Source: Halobacteriovoraceae bacterium (GTDB lineage: Bacteria; Bdellovibrionota; Bacteriovoracia; Bacteriovoracales; Bacteriovoracaceae). From it: a stretch of 64,000 nt of DNA. Below are positions 8,281 to 16,688 of this stretch, in pieces. Position 1 is the stretch's first letter. Each line of letters opens with the position of its first letter. Position numbers and translations under genes: made by a program. Location of the stretch: the NCBI GenBank assembly GCA_002712005.1, contig PASP01000010.1:93158-157157 (forward strand), in the 5' to 3' direction. Below the pieces are notes generated by a model. That model had not been told where the DNA came from, made no database searches, and saw nothing but the letters and a program-made list of their open reading frames with translations.

Positions 8281-9210
8281 TTAGAATAGCTTCAACTGGG
8301 GTTGGGAAGGCTTAGTTAGGTTTTGAAGTTTTCCCTTACCTGCATTTCTTGTTTTCTGTTCAAGAATTTCCGTTTTCACATATGAATCTTCAAAGGTTTG
8401 AATCACAAAGAAAGACATTTCAGGATAAATCTTTTTCAATTCTTTCATTTCAGTCGTAATTAACTCAACATTCTTAGGATCGTCATCAGACATGCCGAAT
8501 CGATGATGGGGATTATTTCCATATTTCTCAATCGCTTTTTCAACACTATTGCGAATGGCCTCTCTCTTGAGATCAGCTACAGAGAGCTTCAATTCTGGAT
8601 CATTGAGTTCTTGCTTTCTGATTTCAGGATTGGTTACGGGATAAACACTTAAGTAGTTTGGTCCATGGGGGAGATGTCCGTTACGAACGATGACATCAAT
8701 TCCATCTTGAATGGTTTCTATTTGGTGGCCTCTGGCCGTGATCACAGAGATAGGTCTATGGTTGTAGGTCGCATGGTAGAAACAATTCCAAGAGGGAGCT
8801 TTCCAAGAGTAATCCGCTTGCTGAAGTGCTTTTTCAATATCACTGAGGAAGGTTTGTTTCTTACGAACAATCTTATCAATAAAGGTGTGTTTTTGATCTC
8901 TAAAGTAGCGAAAGGTTCCGTGCTCATCATCATAATCTATAAAGTAATCCTTAAGGGGACCTTCTTTACCAATAGTGTGGTGATAGCTGGCCCATTCTCC
9001 TGAGCTCATCGTTCTTTCTGCACCTGTCTTTTTGTTAAAAATAACGATGGGTGTAGTGAGGTAGGCAACGTTGTCATCAAAATCAAAGAAATAAAAGCTT
9101 CTTCCCCCTAAATGGTGGTTTCTATCTTTTTCTAGCGGTCGCTGAAAAGAGAGTTCCATTTGCGCCTGATTAAGAGGCACTTTCTTTCTCTTTAGGCGGA
9201 TTTTGATCAT
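8281..9210 (-). CDS. HAD-like hydrolase family protein
   Basis: The 309-aa protein carries a HAD-type motif I, FFDFDDNVAYL near residue 42, where DxDxN/V matches the nucleophile-plus-acid pair. A motif II candidate, ISVITARG, follows at about residue 155, and an acidic FGMSDDDPKNVEL motif IV candidate lies near residue 240. The segment between motif I and motif II is a cap-sized insertion. There is no signal peptide, so it should be cytoplasmic. A GGAG site lies 8 bp before the ATG. The substrate is unknown; phosphatase activity is inferred from the motifs only. Confidence 0.65.
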   Translation of the reverse strand: MIKIRLKRKKVPLNQAQMELSFQRPLEKDRNHHLGGRSFYFFDFDDNVAYLTTPIVIFNKKTGAERTMSSGEWASYHHTIGKEGPLKDYFIDYDDEHGTFRYFRDQKHTFIDKIVRKKQTFLSDIEKALQQADYSWKAPSWNCFYHATYNHRPISVITARGHQIETIQDGIDVIVRNGHLPHGPNYLSVYPVTNPEIRKQELNDPELKLSVADLKREAIRNSVEKAIEKYGNNPHHRFGMSDDDPKNVELITTEMKELKKIYPEMSFFVIQTFEDSYVKTEILEQKTRNAGKGKLQNLTKPSQPQLKLF

Positions 9211-9321
9211 GAATCATTCTCCAAGAATAACCTTACAAGGTCATCATAGAGGGTTTTAAACGATAATCAAGTGGTGTGTAAAGATAACTCGAACAAGATT
9301 TGATGAGAGAAATGAGACAAA

Positions 9322-9353
9322 CAAAAAGGCCACTTTTCTAGGAAAAGTGGCCT
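9322..9353 (-). terminator. Rho-independent terminator for the repeat-protein gene
   Basis: A 12-bp perfect stem, AGGCCACTTTTC / GAAAAGTGGCCT, with a 3-nt loop, is followed on the minus strand by TTTTTGTTTG. It lies 38 bp after the stop at 9391. Confidence 0.85.
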
Positions 9354-9390
9354 CTGATGCATTTTTATAAGTTTCTGATTTTACAATATT

Positions 9391-9687
9391 TTATGGCTTA
9401 ATATCCCCAGCTTTGGGAAGTTGGCAATTTAAGAGATTGGCCTCAACCCAATCTTTTGCATAATTTTCAGCTTGTACCCAGTTCATTCCTAATTCATGAT
9501 CTGCGTATTGGTTAATTTCTCTAGCTGACTGAACTAAGGTCGTAGCATCACAAAGAAGGTCCACTTTTTCTTTTGCATAGTTACCAGCTTGAACCCAATT
9601 TAATCCAAGATAGTTGTCTGAGGCACTATTTAAAGCCTTCGCATTGGCTGCATAAGTATCTGCAACTTCACAAGGATATTTTTGCAT
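9391..9687 (-). pseudogene. C-terminal part of the TGA-interrupted repeat protein
   Basis: This 98-codon piece is in the same frame as the upstream fragment and separated from it by a single TGA at 9688-9690. It contains two copies of a ~35-residue repeat, NWVQAGNYAKEK and NWVQAENYAKDW, each followed by a short stretch and a Cys. It has no signal peptide of its own. Its first codon is an ATG directly after the TGA (TGAATG), so reinitiation is conceivable, but without export the fragment would be misplaced. It is best read as the remaining part of one 245-aa secreted protein. Confidence 0.65.
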
Positions 9688-10128
9688 TCACTGTGCTGCA
9701 AAGTTCTCGGCTTGAAGCCAATTCATTTCAAATTCATCATCAGCGATATCATTGATAAGAGCAGTCACTCTTTTCTTTGTTGCAAAGTCTAAGTTCTTAG
9801 TTGTTTCTTCGTCACAGGATAAATACTTCTCAACAGGACGAGGAGGAGTAGGGACTGGATTTGGAATATTTCTACCTCTTAGAATACGCTTAGAAGATTG
9901 AAGAGCATCTTTCAAGGCATCAAGGTCAGCATCATCAAGTGTGATAATTCGAGAAGCCGTCAGTACAGAAACCTGAAGGGCCAGTTCTTTAATTTGTTCA
10001 ATTTTCTGTTCTCTTGCAAATTCTCTTCTTCTATTGAGAACATCGTCGCGGTCAACACGGTTTGATTGGGCGAAACTTGTAGCAGTTATAAGTGTACAGA
10101 TCCCAACTAAGGCAGCTTTTTTCATCAT
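9688..10128 (-). CDS. Secreted repeat protein, N-terminal part ending at in-frame TGA
   Basis: The start at 10128 (MMKKAALVG) is chosen because GGAGGA stands five bases before it, and a signal peptide follows with cleavage near SFA|QS. The 146-aa fragment has an Arg/Glu-rich helix, a Pro-rich linker (NPVPTPPRPVE), a Cys-containing segment and the first copy of the repeat, ending NWLQAENFAAQ then TGA. In the two downstream repeats the codon at the TGA position is Lys or Trp, so a TGG to TGA change is the simplest explanation. TGA is used as a genuine stop elsewhere here (for example at 1142 and 41231). Function unknown. Confidence 0.65.
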   Translation of the reverse strand: MMKKAALVGICTLITATSFAQSNRVDRDDVLNRRREFAREQKIEQIKELALQVSVLTASRIITLDDADLDALKDALQSSKRILRGRNIPNPVPTPPRPVEKYLSCDEETTKNLDFATKKRVTALINDIADDEFEMNWLQAENFAAQ

Positions 10129-10226
10129 AAATTCCTCCAAGAACTTTTTTCTGTAAAAGAGGAATATCATAAATGGGTTTGGGATAGATAGAATTTGTAG
10201 AGCTTACACGGGGGTGCAAAAAGATA

Positions 10227-10880
10227 CTACATTCCTTTGCGATGAACGACTTTCTTTATCTGTTCTGGATAAGAAGAAGTATCAAAACTTTCACCTTTAT
10301 TCTTGGCGAGAACAACTCGATTATAGAGGCAAAGGGATCGAATAGAGTTGGGGTATTCATTATAACTTGCACATTGTTCATAGAAACTTTGAGCTTCTTT
10401 TTGTACTTCCGATTGATCGGGATACCGAAGAGTGTAGGACTTAAAGCGACCAAGCTCTTGTCCAGCTTTGATCATTTGAGGGGATAGGCCGACATGAGCC
10501 GTTTTCTCATTTAGTTTAGAGAGATCTTCTTTTTTTGGAATGGCGGCCAAGACATCATTTTTTATCTCCATTAGCTCTTTCAGTTCTCCTTTATATTGGG
10601 AGAGGTTGACCGGTGTTAGAGAGATTGGGGTTTTCTGTGTGATCTTGGCTTTCGTTTCCTTTGAATTTTCTTTGGGATGATTTTCTTGTGTCTGCTTGTT
10701 TAGAGGGGTGGCCTCAGCTTTGGGAGGCGCTTTTTCTTTATGCTGATGTTCTGTATTCTTTGAGATTTTATTGTGATTAGACGAATCATGAGGGGTGGGG
10801 ACTTCGTACCTACGCCCAAATTTGTAGAACACAACAGAAGCGAAAAAGATAAAAACGACAATAAAGAGATTTCTTTTCAT
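10227..10880 (-). CDS. Membrane-anchored periplasmic protein, unknown
   Basis: A 217-aa protein with one N-terminal hydrophobic segment (LFIVVFIFFASVVFYKF) after MKRN, followed by RRYE, so it is probably a signal anchor rather than a cleaved peptide. Residues about 30-90 form a Lys/Glu/Pro/Thr-rich spacer, as in proteins that bridge the periplasm. The C-terminal part is helical with two nearby Cys (QCASYNEYPNSIRSLC). No family recognised. The gene is followed on the same strand by the secreted repeat protein and may share its transcript. Confidence 0.55.
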   Translation of the reverse strand: MKRNLFIVVFIFFASVVFYKFGRRYEVPTPHDSSNHNKISKNTEHQHKEKAPPKAEATPLNKQTQENHPKENSKETKAKITQKTPISLTPVNLSQYKGELKELMEIKNDVLAAIPKKEDLSKLNEKTAHVGLSPQMIKAGQELGRFKSYTLRYPDQSEVQKEAQSFYEQCASYNEYPNSIRSLCLYNRVVLAKNKGESFDTSSYPEQIKKVVHRKGM

Positions 10881-10910
10881 TTCGTTATTTTAGCTCAATT
10901 AAAGATTTTA

Positions 10911-11915
10911 TTAAATACTTATATCGCTATATTCGGGTGTCGGATCCCAGTAGGTATTATTTTTTAATTCTGTATTTTGCAAATGATTAAGTCGTGTCTC
11001 TAGAATTGAAATCTTTCTTTTAAGAATAAGGATAGAGACAAAGTTTTGTACAGGAGCTTGGTTTTTATAATATTTTTCTTCGTACAAAGAATCGAGTTGA
11101 TTTTGAATATCATTAATTTCATTCTTCTTTTTGAGAGTCATGGCATTGTCATTAATAATCCTACCTTGAAAATCAAAGTACATAAGTTGAAGAACTTCTT
11201 TTTCAACGTCAGAACATGAATGGCATTGAGAAATCAAATGATCAAGAACTTCTGCCGAAATAGCATAGGGACCATTGTAGGAAGCATCACAAACTTTTAG
11301 TCCTACATAGTCAGAGGACTCAGGACAGGTTGTATGAGAAAAGCCTAAGCTCTCATGATTTCCATCTGAGTGTCTGGCTTCATGAAAGAGAAGGGAGAGC
11401 ATTGAAACATAGTCGGCTTCTTTGTCTCCTGTATCGGATATCTTATTCTCTTTAGAAAAGTAATGTTGAGATACAGACACAATTCCAACTCTCGGGGAAT
11501 TAATAACAAGCTTATTATCTTCGAGAGATAAGAAATGATCCTCTAGAGAATAGAGGGGAGTTTCCTTTCTTTGTTTAGAATCACTATAAAGCTTCGCTCC
11601 CAAGTTACTCATTAAAGGCAGCATCTGACTTGTTTCAAATGTTTTTTGCCCTGGGATGAGATAGCTGATTCTTTTTTCTAACCACTCTTTTGGTGGTTCG
11701 CTTTCTAAAAGAAATTGAAGCTTAGGTGAATCTTCCCAAGGTTCGTTTACGGAAATTTCAGATAAATAGAGAAGCGTGCTTTCGGTGAAAGTGCGGTCTT
11801 CATATTTAAATTTTTCTGAAATCTGTTGAGCGAGTAATGCGCTCTGTCCTAATAGAAGATAGAGGGAGAGAATTAAGAATGGAGTGAGCCTTTTGGCATC
11901 CTTAATTAAGCGCAT
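10911..11915 (-). CDS. Secreted HExxH protein, putative zinc metallopeptidase
   Basis: The 334-aa product has a signal peptide (hydrophobic core LTPFLILSLYLLLG, cleavage near LLA|QQ). Near residue 170 it carries LLFHEARHSDGNH, which contains HEARH, the HExxH zincin motif, with further His, Cys and Glu residues downstream as possible third ligands. Several cysteines (TTCPESSDYVGLKVC; QCHSCSD) suggest an extracytoplasmic disulfide-stabilised fold. The C-terminal 80 residues are helical. Peptidase activity is inferred from the motif alone. For a predator, secreted proteases are expected. It is divergent from the Cys-rich repeat protein gene. Confidence 0.6.
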   Translation of the reverse strand: MRLIKDAKRLTPFLILSLYLLLGQSALLAQQISEKFKYEDRTFTESTLLYLSEISVNEPWEDSPKLQFLLESEPPKEWLEKRISYLIPGQKTFETSQMLPLMSNLGAKLYSDSKQRKETPLYSLEDHFLSLEDNKLVINSPRVGIVSVSQHYFSKENKISDTGDKEADYVSMLSLLFHEARHSDGNHESLGFSHTTCPESSDYVGLKVCDASYNGPYAISAEVLDHLISQCHSCSDVEKEVLQLMYFDFQGRIINDNAMTLKKKNEINDIQNQLDSLYEEKYYKNQAPVQNFVSILILKRKISILETRLNHLQNTELKNNTYWDPTPEYSDISI

Positions 11916-11937
11916 AACTACCTAAGATTACATTTAT

Positions 11938-12096
11938 ATGGCATCTGTCTCAATGATGTGTGTAGCTTTTTCACTGACTTTAAGTAATCGTCTAAAGACT
12001 GCACACAGAAAATGGGGCCATTGGGCACCTCCTGTGTATTTTATTCAAAATGAGGGTTATTTATACGAAGATTTGCTAAAAAGACCGTCAAGATAA
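11938..12096 (+). CDS. Possible small ORF in divergent spacer
   Basis: A 52-codon ORF (ATG to TAA) occupies most of the 236-bp gap. The product has a hydrophobic start (SMMCVAFSLTL) and a Trp/Tyr-rich end (WGHWAPPVYFIQ). There is no clear ribosome site and the frame could be open by chance. It is recorded because its codons do not look random and the gap is otherwise unexplained. Confidence 0.25.
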   Translation: MASVSMMCVAFSLTLSNRLKTAHRKWGHWAPPVYFIQNEGYLYEDLLKRPSR

Positions 12097-12151
12097 CTTA
12101 GAAATATAAATTGGTTAAAGTTCTTTAGATATTTAAATAGGAGAAAAGGCA

Positions 12152-12841
12152 ATGAAAAAGCTCTTAGTATTACTTGCAGTAGGTTTAACGATTACCTCCG
12201 CATATGCTCAAAGAAGAAATCGTCCAGTATTCACTAGGCCAGCCCCAGTTTATCCGTCACAATGTTCTTATGATCTTCAAAGAAAAGGCTTCTTTGATTC
12301 TCAATGGTCATTTGTTGAGAGAATTACAGAGTATGGTTGTTTTGAGGCCCAAGATGAGTGTGAGTATAGAAGATCTCTTCGTCCGGATCCCTACAATTTT
12401 AGATGTGTTTTCACAACGACGCCCGCTCCAGTTCCTAATCCTCCACCAAGACCAAGATCTTGTGAATACAGAATTGAAACTCGTTTTGGATATGAGCCTG
12501 AGAGATTTACGGCAACTGGATTTAATGCTTGTGAGCAAGCAGAAATTCAATGTGATCGTGTATTAAGAATTAAGAGAAGCCGAGGACAAGTGGGAAGAGA
12601 AGCGACTTGTGTTAACACTGCTACAAGACCAACTCCACGTCCTCCTCGTTCTGTAACGGCCCATTGTACGGTTGAGCAATATTTCAACTCCAATTCAGGA
12701 AGTCGTCCTACAGGAAATCGCTTTAATGCCACAGGTATGGGAAGAACGTATGATGCAGCTCGAAATGCAGCTTGTTCTCAAGCCTTTAACCAGTGTAGCC
12801 AAGTGAGTTCTGGTCGTTTTTACTGTGTTGAATTAAATTAA
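12152..12841 (+). CDS. Secreted cysteine-rich protein with three repeat modules
   Basis: A 229-aa product with an AGGAG ribosome site and a clean signal peptide (MKKLLVLLAVGLTITSAYA|Q). The mature part holds three related modules of about 55 residues, each with four Cys in a C-x(~20)-C-x6-C-x(~14)-C-like arrangement (for example YGCFEAQDEC and FNACEQAEIQC), joined by Pro/Arg/Thr-rich linkers such as PAPVPNPPPRPR. The charge is strongly positive. It looks like an extracellular or surface adhesive or binding protein. No known family is recognised. A strong terminator follows at 12867. Confidence 0.65.
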   Translation: MKKLLVLLAVGLTITSAYAQRRNRPVFTRPAPVYPSQCSYDLQRKGFFDSQWSFVERITEYGCFEAQDECEYRRSLRPDPYNFRCVFTTTPAPVPNPPPRPRSCEYRIETRFGYEPERFTATGFNACEQAEIQCDRVLRIKRSRGQVGREATCVNTATRPTPRPPRSVTAHCTVEQYFNSNSGSRPTGNRFNATGMGRTYDAARNAACSQAFNQCSQVSSGRFYCVELN

Positions 12842-12866
12842 TTAAATTTTATTCATAAATAAGGGA

Positions 12867-12903
12867 AGGCCCGTCAAGATTGCGATTTTGACGGGCCTTT
12901 TTG
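12867..12903 (+). terminator. Strong Rho-independent terminator
   Basis: AGGCCCGTCAA and TTGACGGGCCT form an 11-bp perfect stem with a 10-nt loop, followed by TTTTTGCGTTTTT. It separates the Cys-rich protein gene from the dnaE operon. Confidence 0.92.
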
Positions 12904-13017
12904 CGTTTTTGCGACTAGTCAAGAGGTAGGCAAATGGCCTTAAATTTGATTAAATAAAGGAACACACACACAACCAGAGAATTTATTCAAATTCTCAGCA
13001 TTTAATAGGGACGATCC

Positions 13018-16000
13018 ATGAGTACAGAAGCCGGTACAGACTCAGCAGCTACTGAACATTCAGATAAGAAAGGATTGGTGGAAACCCATCCTGATAGTTT
13101 CGTGCATCTTCATTTACATACTCAATATTCACTCCTCGATGGAGCGATTCGCCTAAAAGATCTGATACCTAAAGCTGAGGAACTGGGTGTGCCTGCGATT
13201 GCGCAAACAGACCATGGAAATATGTTTGGTGCGATCGATTTCTATACTCGTTGTAAGAAAGCAGGAATCAAACCCATTCTTGGCTCTGAAGTTTACTTCA
13301 CACCAGGAAGCCGCTTTGATCGAAAAGCAGCAAAACGAGCAAAGTCAGTTAGTTCTCAAGATGCAGAAGAGTCGAGTAGGCAAATCCACCATCTTATTTT
13401 ACTGGCAAAGAATAATACTGGTTATAAGAACTTGTGTAAGTTGCTAAGTCAGGCTTACTTAGAAGGCTTCTATTATAAACCGAGAACGGATCTTGAACTT
13501 CTGCGTGAATATAGTGAAGGTCTTGTCTGTACAACAGCATGTCTTAAAGGCGAGGTTGGTTATAACTTTTTTACCGGTCAAGACGAGAGGGCCAATAGGG
13601 CGATAACAAAGCTTCATGAAATTTTTGGTGATGACTTCTATCTTGAGATTCAAGAAAATGGTATTCCCGAGCAAAGAATCGTTAATGAAAAAGTAATTGC
13701 TTACGCAAAAGAAAATGGAATGCAATTAGTAGCGACAAATGATTGCCATTATATGACCCCTGAAGATGCGCAAGCACAAGAAGTACTCCTCTGTGTTCAA
13801 ACGGGAAAGACATACGCTGATGAAAATCGTATGCGTATGACTTCTCAAGAATTCTATTACAAATCTCCAGCAGAAATGCGCGAAGCCTTCTCTTATATTC
13901 CAGAAGCATGTGACAATACTCTCGTTATCGCGGACAAATGTAATGTTGAACTTTCTTGGACAGATGAAGAAGGGAATCAGATTTATCATCTTCCTGATTT
14001 TCCCATTGATACTGGAGAAACAGATGCTGAATTCTTTGAAAGGATGTCGCGAGAGGGATTAGAAAACCGTTTTGCTGGTCCTCACTTCACAAAAATTATT
14101 CAAGAGCCTAACTGGGAAACTGAACTCAAACCTAAGTACTATGAACGTCTCGATTACGAAATTGGGATGATTAAGCAAATGGGCTTTTGTGGTTACTTTC
14201 TCATCGTTTCTGACTTTATTAAATGGTCTAAAGAAAATGGTGTACCGGTTGGCCCAGGTCGTGGTTCTGGAGCAGGTTCTATCGTGGCCTATGCCATGGA
14301 GATTACCAATATTAATCCACTTCCTTACGATCTTCTCTTTGAGCGTTTTATCAATCCAGAACGTATTTCAATGCCCGACTTTGATGTGGACTTTTGTCAG
14401 TACGGTCGTCCAAGAGTTATCGAATATGTGACTCACAAATATGGGCAAGATAAAGTGGGCCAGATTATTACCTTCGGAAAGCTTCAAGCTAAGGCCGTGG
14501 TAAAAGATGTGTCTCGAGTCTTTGGTCTCAGTTTTGCTGAGGCGAATATGCTCTCTAAGCTAATTCCAGATGAAATTGGAATTACTCTAGATAAAGCGCT
14601 TGAAATGGAGCCTAAGCTTACCGAGCTGATTGAGTCCGATAAGAAAATTCGTCAAATCTTTTCAATTTCTAAGCGTCTTGAAGGTCTCTATCGTCATGCG
14701 GGTATCCACGCCGCTGGTGTTGTGATTACCAATGAACCGCTTGTGGAATATTGTCCTCTTTTTAAAGGGGCGAAAGGCGAGAAGGTTATCCAGTTTGATA
14801 AGGACTTTGGAGAACTCATTGGCCTTGTAAAGTTTGACTTCTTAGGATTAAAGACTCTTACCGTTATTGATCAGGCCGTTAAATTTATTCAAAGAGATCA
14901 TGTTCCTGACTTTGATATCGAAGGTATCGATATGGAAGACAAGAATGTTTATGACTTTGTTTCAAGAGGGGAGACTATTGGAGTTTTCCAGCTTGAATCT
15001 TCGGGAATGATTGACCTCTGTAAGCGCTTGAGTCCTGATAATATTGAAGATATTACTGCTGTAAACGCTCTCTATCGACCAGGTCCTCTTAACTCGGGGA
15101 TGGTGGATGACTTTATCGATATTAAGCATGGTCGTAAAGATATGACCTTCCCTTTCCCTATTCTCGAGCCGGTTCTTAAAGATACCTATGGAATTATTGT
15201 GTATCAGGAACAGGTTATGAAGATTGCTCAAGAGTTAGCGGGCTATTCTTTGGGACAAGCCGATATTTTACGTAAGGCGATGGGGAAGAAGAAGATTAGC
15301 CTTATTGAAGAGCACCGTGAGATCTTTTTAAAAGGAGCTCGCGAAAGAGGTTATGATGAAAAAATAGCTGGAGATCTCTATCAGCTGATGGCGAACTTTG
15401 CTGAGTACGGATTCAATAAGTCACACGCTGTTGCCTATGCCTTCATTGCTTATCAAACGGCATTTTTGAAGTACTACTATCCGGCAGCTTTCTTTGCAGC
15501 TCTTCTTTCTACTGAATTATCGAATACGGATAAAGTCACCATCTATATCAACGATGCTAAGAATTATGACATTGAAGTTCTGCCGCCAGATGTGAATGAA
15601 TCTCTATGGCTATTTAATGTTGTTGAAGGAAATATTCGCTTTGGTATGGGTGCGGTAAAGAACGTGGGTGAAAATGCTGTGAATTCTCTTGTACGTGAAA
15701 GAGAAGAAAACGGCGCATTTACGGGCTTTATAGATTTTTGTGAACGAGTGGATCTTAAGTTAGTTAACAAGAGGATGATTGAATCCCTTATTAAAGTTGG
15801 AGCTTTTGACTCATGTGAAAAAATGAATCGAAAGACCCTCTATGAAAACCTAGAACTCATCGTTGCTTATGCTTCAAAAAAACAGGAAGAAAAGCTTCTC
15901 GGACAAGTTTCACTTTTTGATGTTGAAGAGACAGATGATGAAACCACTAAAGCTAGACTTGATATTCAAGAAGTTGCTGAATATGACGATCGTGAAAAGC

Positions 16001-16662
16001 TAGGCTTTGAACAATCTCTTATGGGAATCTTTGTTTCTGGTCATCCCTTGGATCGATTCAGAGATATTATGAATCAACTTTCTTCCATGGAAATCAATCA
16101 AGTCAACGACATGATGGGGGAAGGTAAAAGGGAGATGACCCTTTCAGGTATGATCAATGGAATGCGTCCTATTCTTACTAAGAAAGGGGATAGAATGTGT
16201 TTTGCTAACCTCGAAGACTTATCCGGAAAGATTGAGTGTATTGTCTTTCCTAAAGTTTTCGCAGAATTTGAAGAACTCATATCAAGTGATGAGCCTTTGA
16301 TCATTAGTGGTCATGTGAATCTCTCTGAAGATCCGAGAAAATTCTTTCCTACGAAATTCCAGAAATTAAAAGATGAAGCGGAAGAACGGGTGAGTGGAGT
16401 AAGGATTAATCTCAATATGGACGATCTTCCTTCTCATAAACTTGAGAAATTTAAACAGGTACTTCTGAGTTATCGCGGCTCTGTTCCTGCTCACTTAATT
16501 TTTGAAGGGAGAGACGGACGTGCTAGAATGCCCTTAGGGGATGAGTATTTAGTTAACCCAACTCCGCAAATGGCCGCTAAAATAAATGAAGTCTTCAATG
16601 CAAACTCTGTCCAGTTTGTAGTAGATGGCCGCTTGGAAGAAGTAGAACAGAAAACACATTAA
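13018..16662 (+). CDS. dnaE: DNA polymerase III alpha subunit
   Basis: The replicative polymerase subunit, 1214 aa, slightly longer than the E. coli protein because of a 25-residue Ser/Glu-rich N-terminal extension. The PHP domain begins with HLHLH (His30/32/34) and TDHGNMFG. The polymerase domain has GPGRGSGAGS near residue 420 and the catalytic aspartates in MPDFDVDF near residue 455. The helix-hairpin-helix and OB-fold regions follow, the latter around LSGMINGMRPILTKKGDRM. It is the first gene of an apparent operon that includes two envelope proteins, pyrD, a YYY-family protein and a TPR protein, with gaps of 1-27 bp. Confidence 0.97.
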   Translation: MSTEAGTDSAATEHSDKKGLVETHPDSFVHLHLHTQYSLLDGAIRLKDLIPKAEELGVPAIAQTDHGNMFGAIDFYTRCKKAGIKPILGSEVYFTPGSRFDRKAAKRAKSVSSQDAEESSRQIHHLILLAKNNTGYKNLCKLLSQAYLEGFYYKPRTDLELLREYSEGLVCTTACLKGEVGYNFFTGQDERANRAITKLHEIFGDDFYLEIQENGIPEQRIVNEKVIAYAKENGMQLVATNDCHYMTPEDAQAQEVLLCVQTGKTYADENRMRMTSQEFYYKSPAEMREAFSYIPEACDNTLVIADKCNVELSWTDEEGNQIYHLPDFPIDTGETDAEFFERMSREGLENRFAGPHFTKIIQEPNWETELKPKYYERLDYEIGMIKQMGFCGYFLIVSDFIKWSKENGVPVGPGRGSGAGSIVAYAMEITNINPLPYDLLFERFINPERISMPDFDVDFCQYGRPRVIEYVTHKYGQDKVGQIITFGKLQAKAVVKDVSRVFGLSFAEANMLSKLIPDEIGITLDKALEMEPKLTELIESDKKIRQIFSISKRLEGLYRHAGIHAAGVVITNEPLVEYCPLFKGAKGEKVIQFDKDFGELIGLVKFDFLGLKTLTVIDQAVKFIQRDHVPDFDIEGIDMEDKNVYDFVSRGETIGVFQLESSGMIDLCKRLSPDNIEDITAVNALYRPGPLNSGMVDDFIDIKHGRKDMTFPFPILEPVLKDTYGIIVYQEQVMKIAQELAGYSLGQADILRKAMGKKKISLIEEHREIFLKGARERGYDEKIAGDLYQLMANFAEYGFNKSHAVAYAFIAYQTAFLKYYYPAAFFAALLSTELSNTDKVTIYINDAKNYDIEVLPPDVNESLWLFNVVEGNIRFGMGAVKNVGENAVNSLVREREENGAFTGFIDFCERVDLKLVNKRMIESLIKVGAFDSCEKMNRKTLYENLELIVAYASKKQEEKLLGQVSLFDVEETDDETTKARLDIQEVAEYDDREKLGFEQSLMGIFVSGHPLDRFRDIMNQLSSMEINQVNDMMGEGKREMTLSGMINGMRPILTKKGDRMCFANLEDLSGKIECIVFPKVFAEFEELISSDEPLIISGHVNLSEDPRKFFPTKFQKLKDEAEERVSGVRINLNMDDLPSHKLEKFKQVLLSYRGSVPAHLIFEGRDGRARMPLGDEYLVNPTPQMAAKINEVFNANSVQFVVDGRLEEVEQKTH

Positions 16663-16688
16663 AATATATTATTTAAAGCGAGGAAAAC

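Noticed and set aside
9688..9690. Genome-wide reading of TGA as tryptophan
   Set aside because: TGA ends several intact genes here, such as the gene at 335-1144 and pyk.
12961..12970. Short ACACAC run before dnaE
   Set aside because: Too short and isolated to be a meaningful microsatellite.
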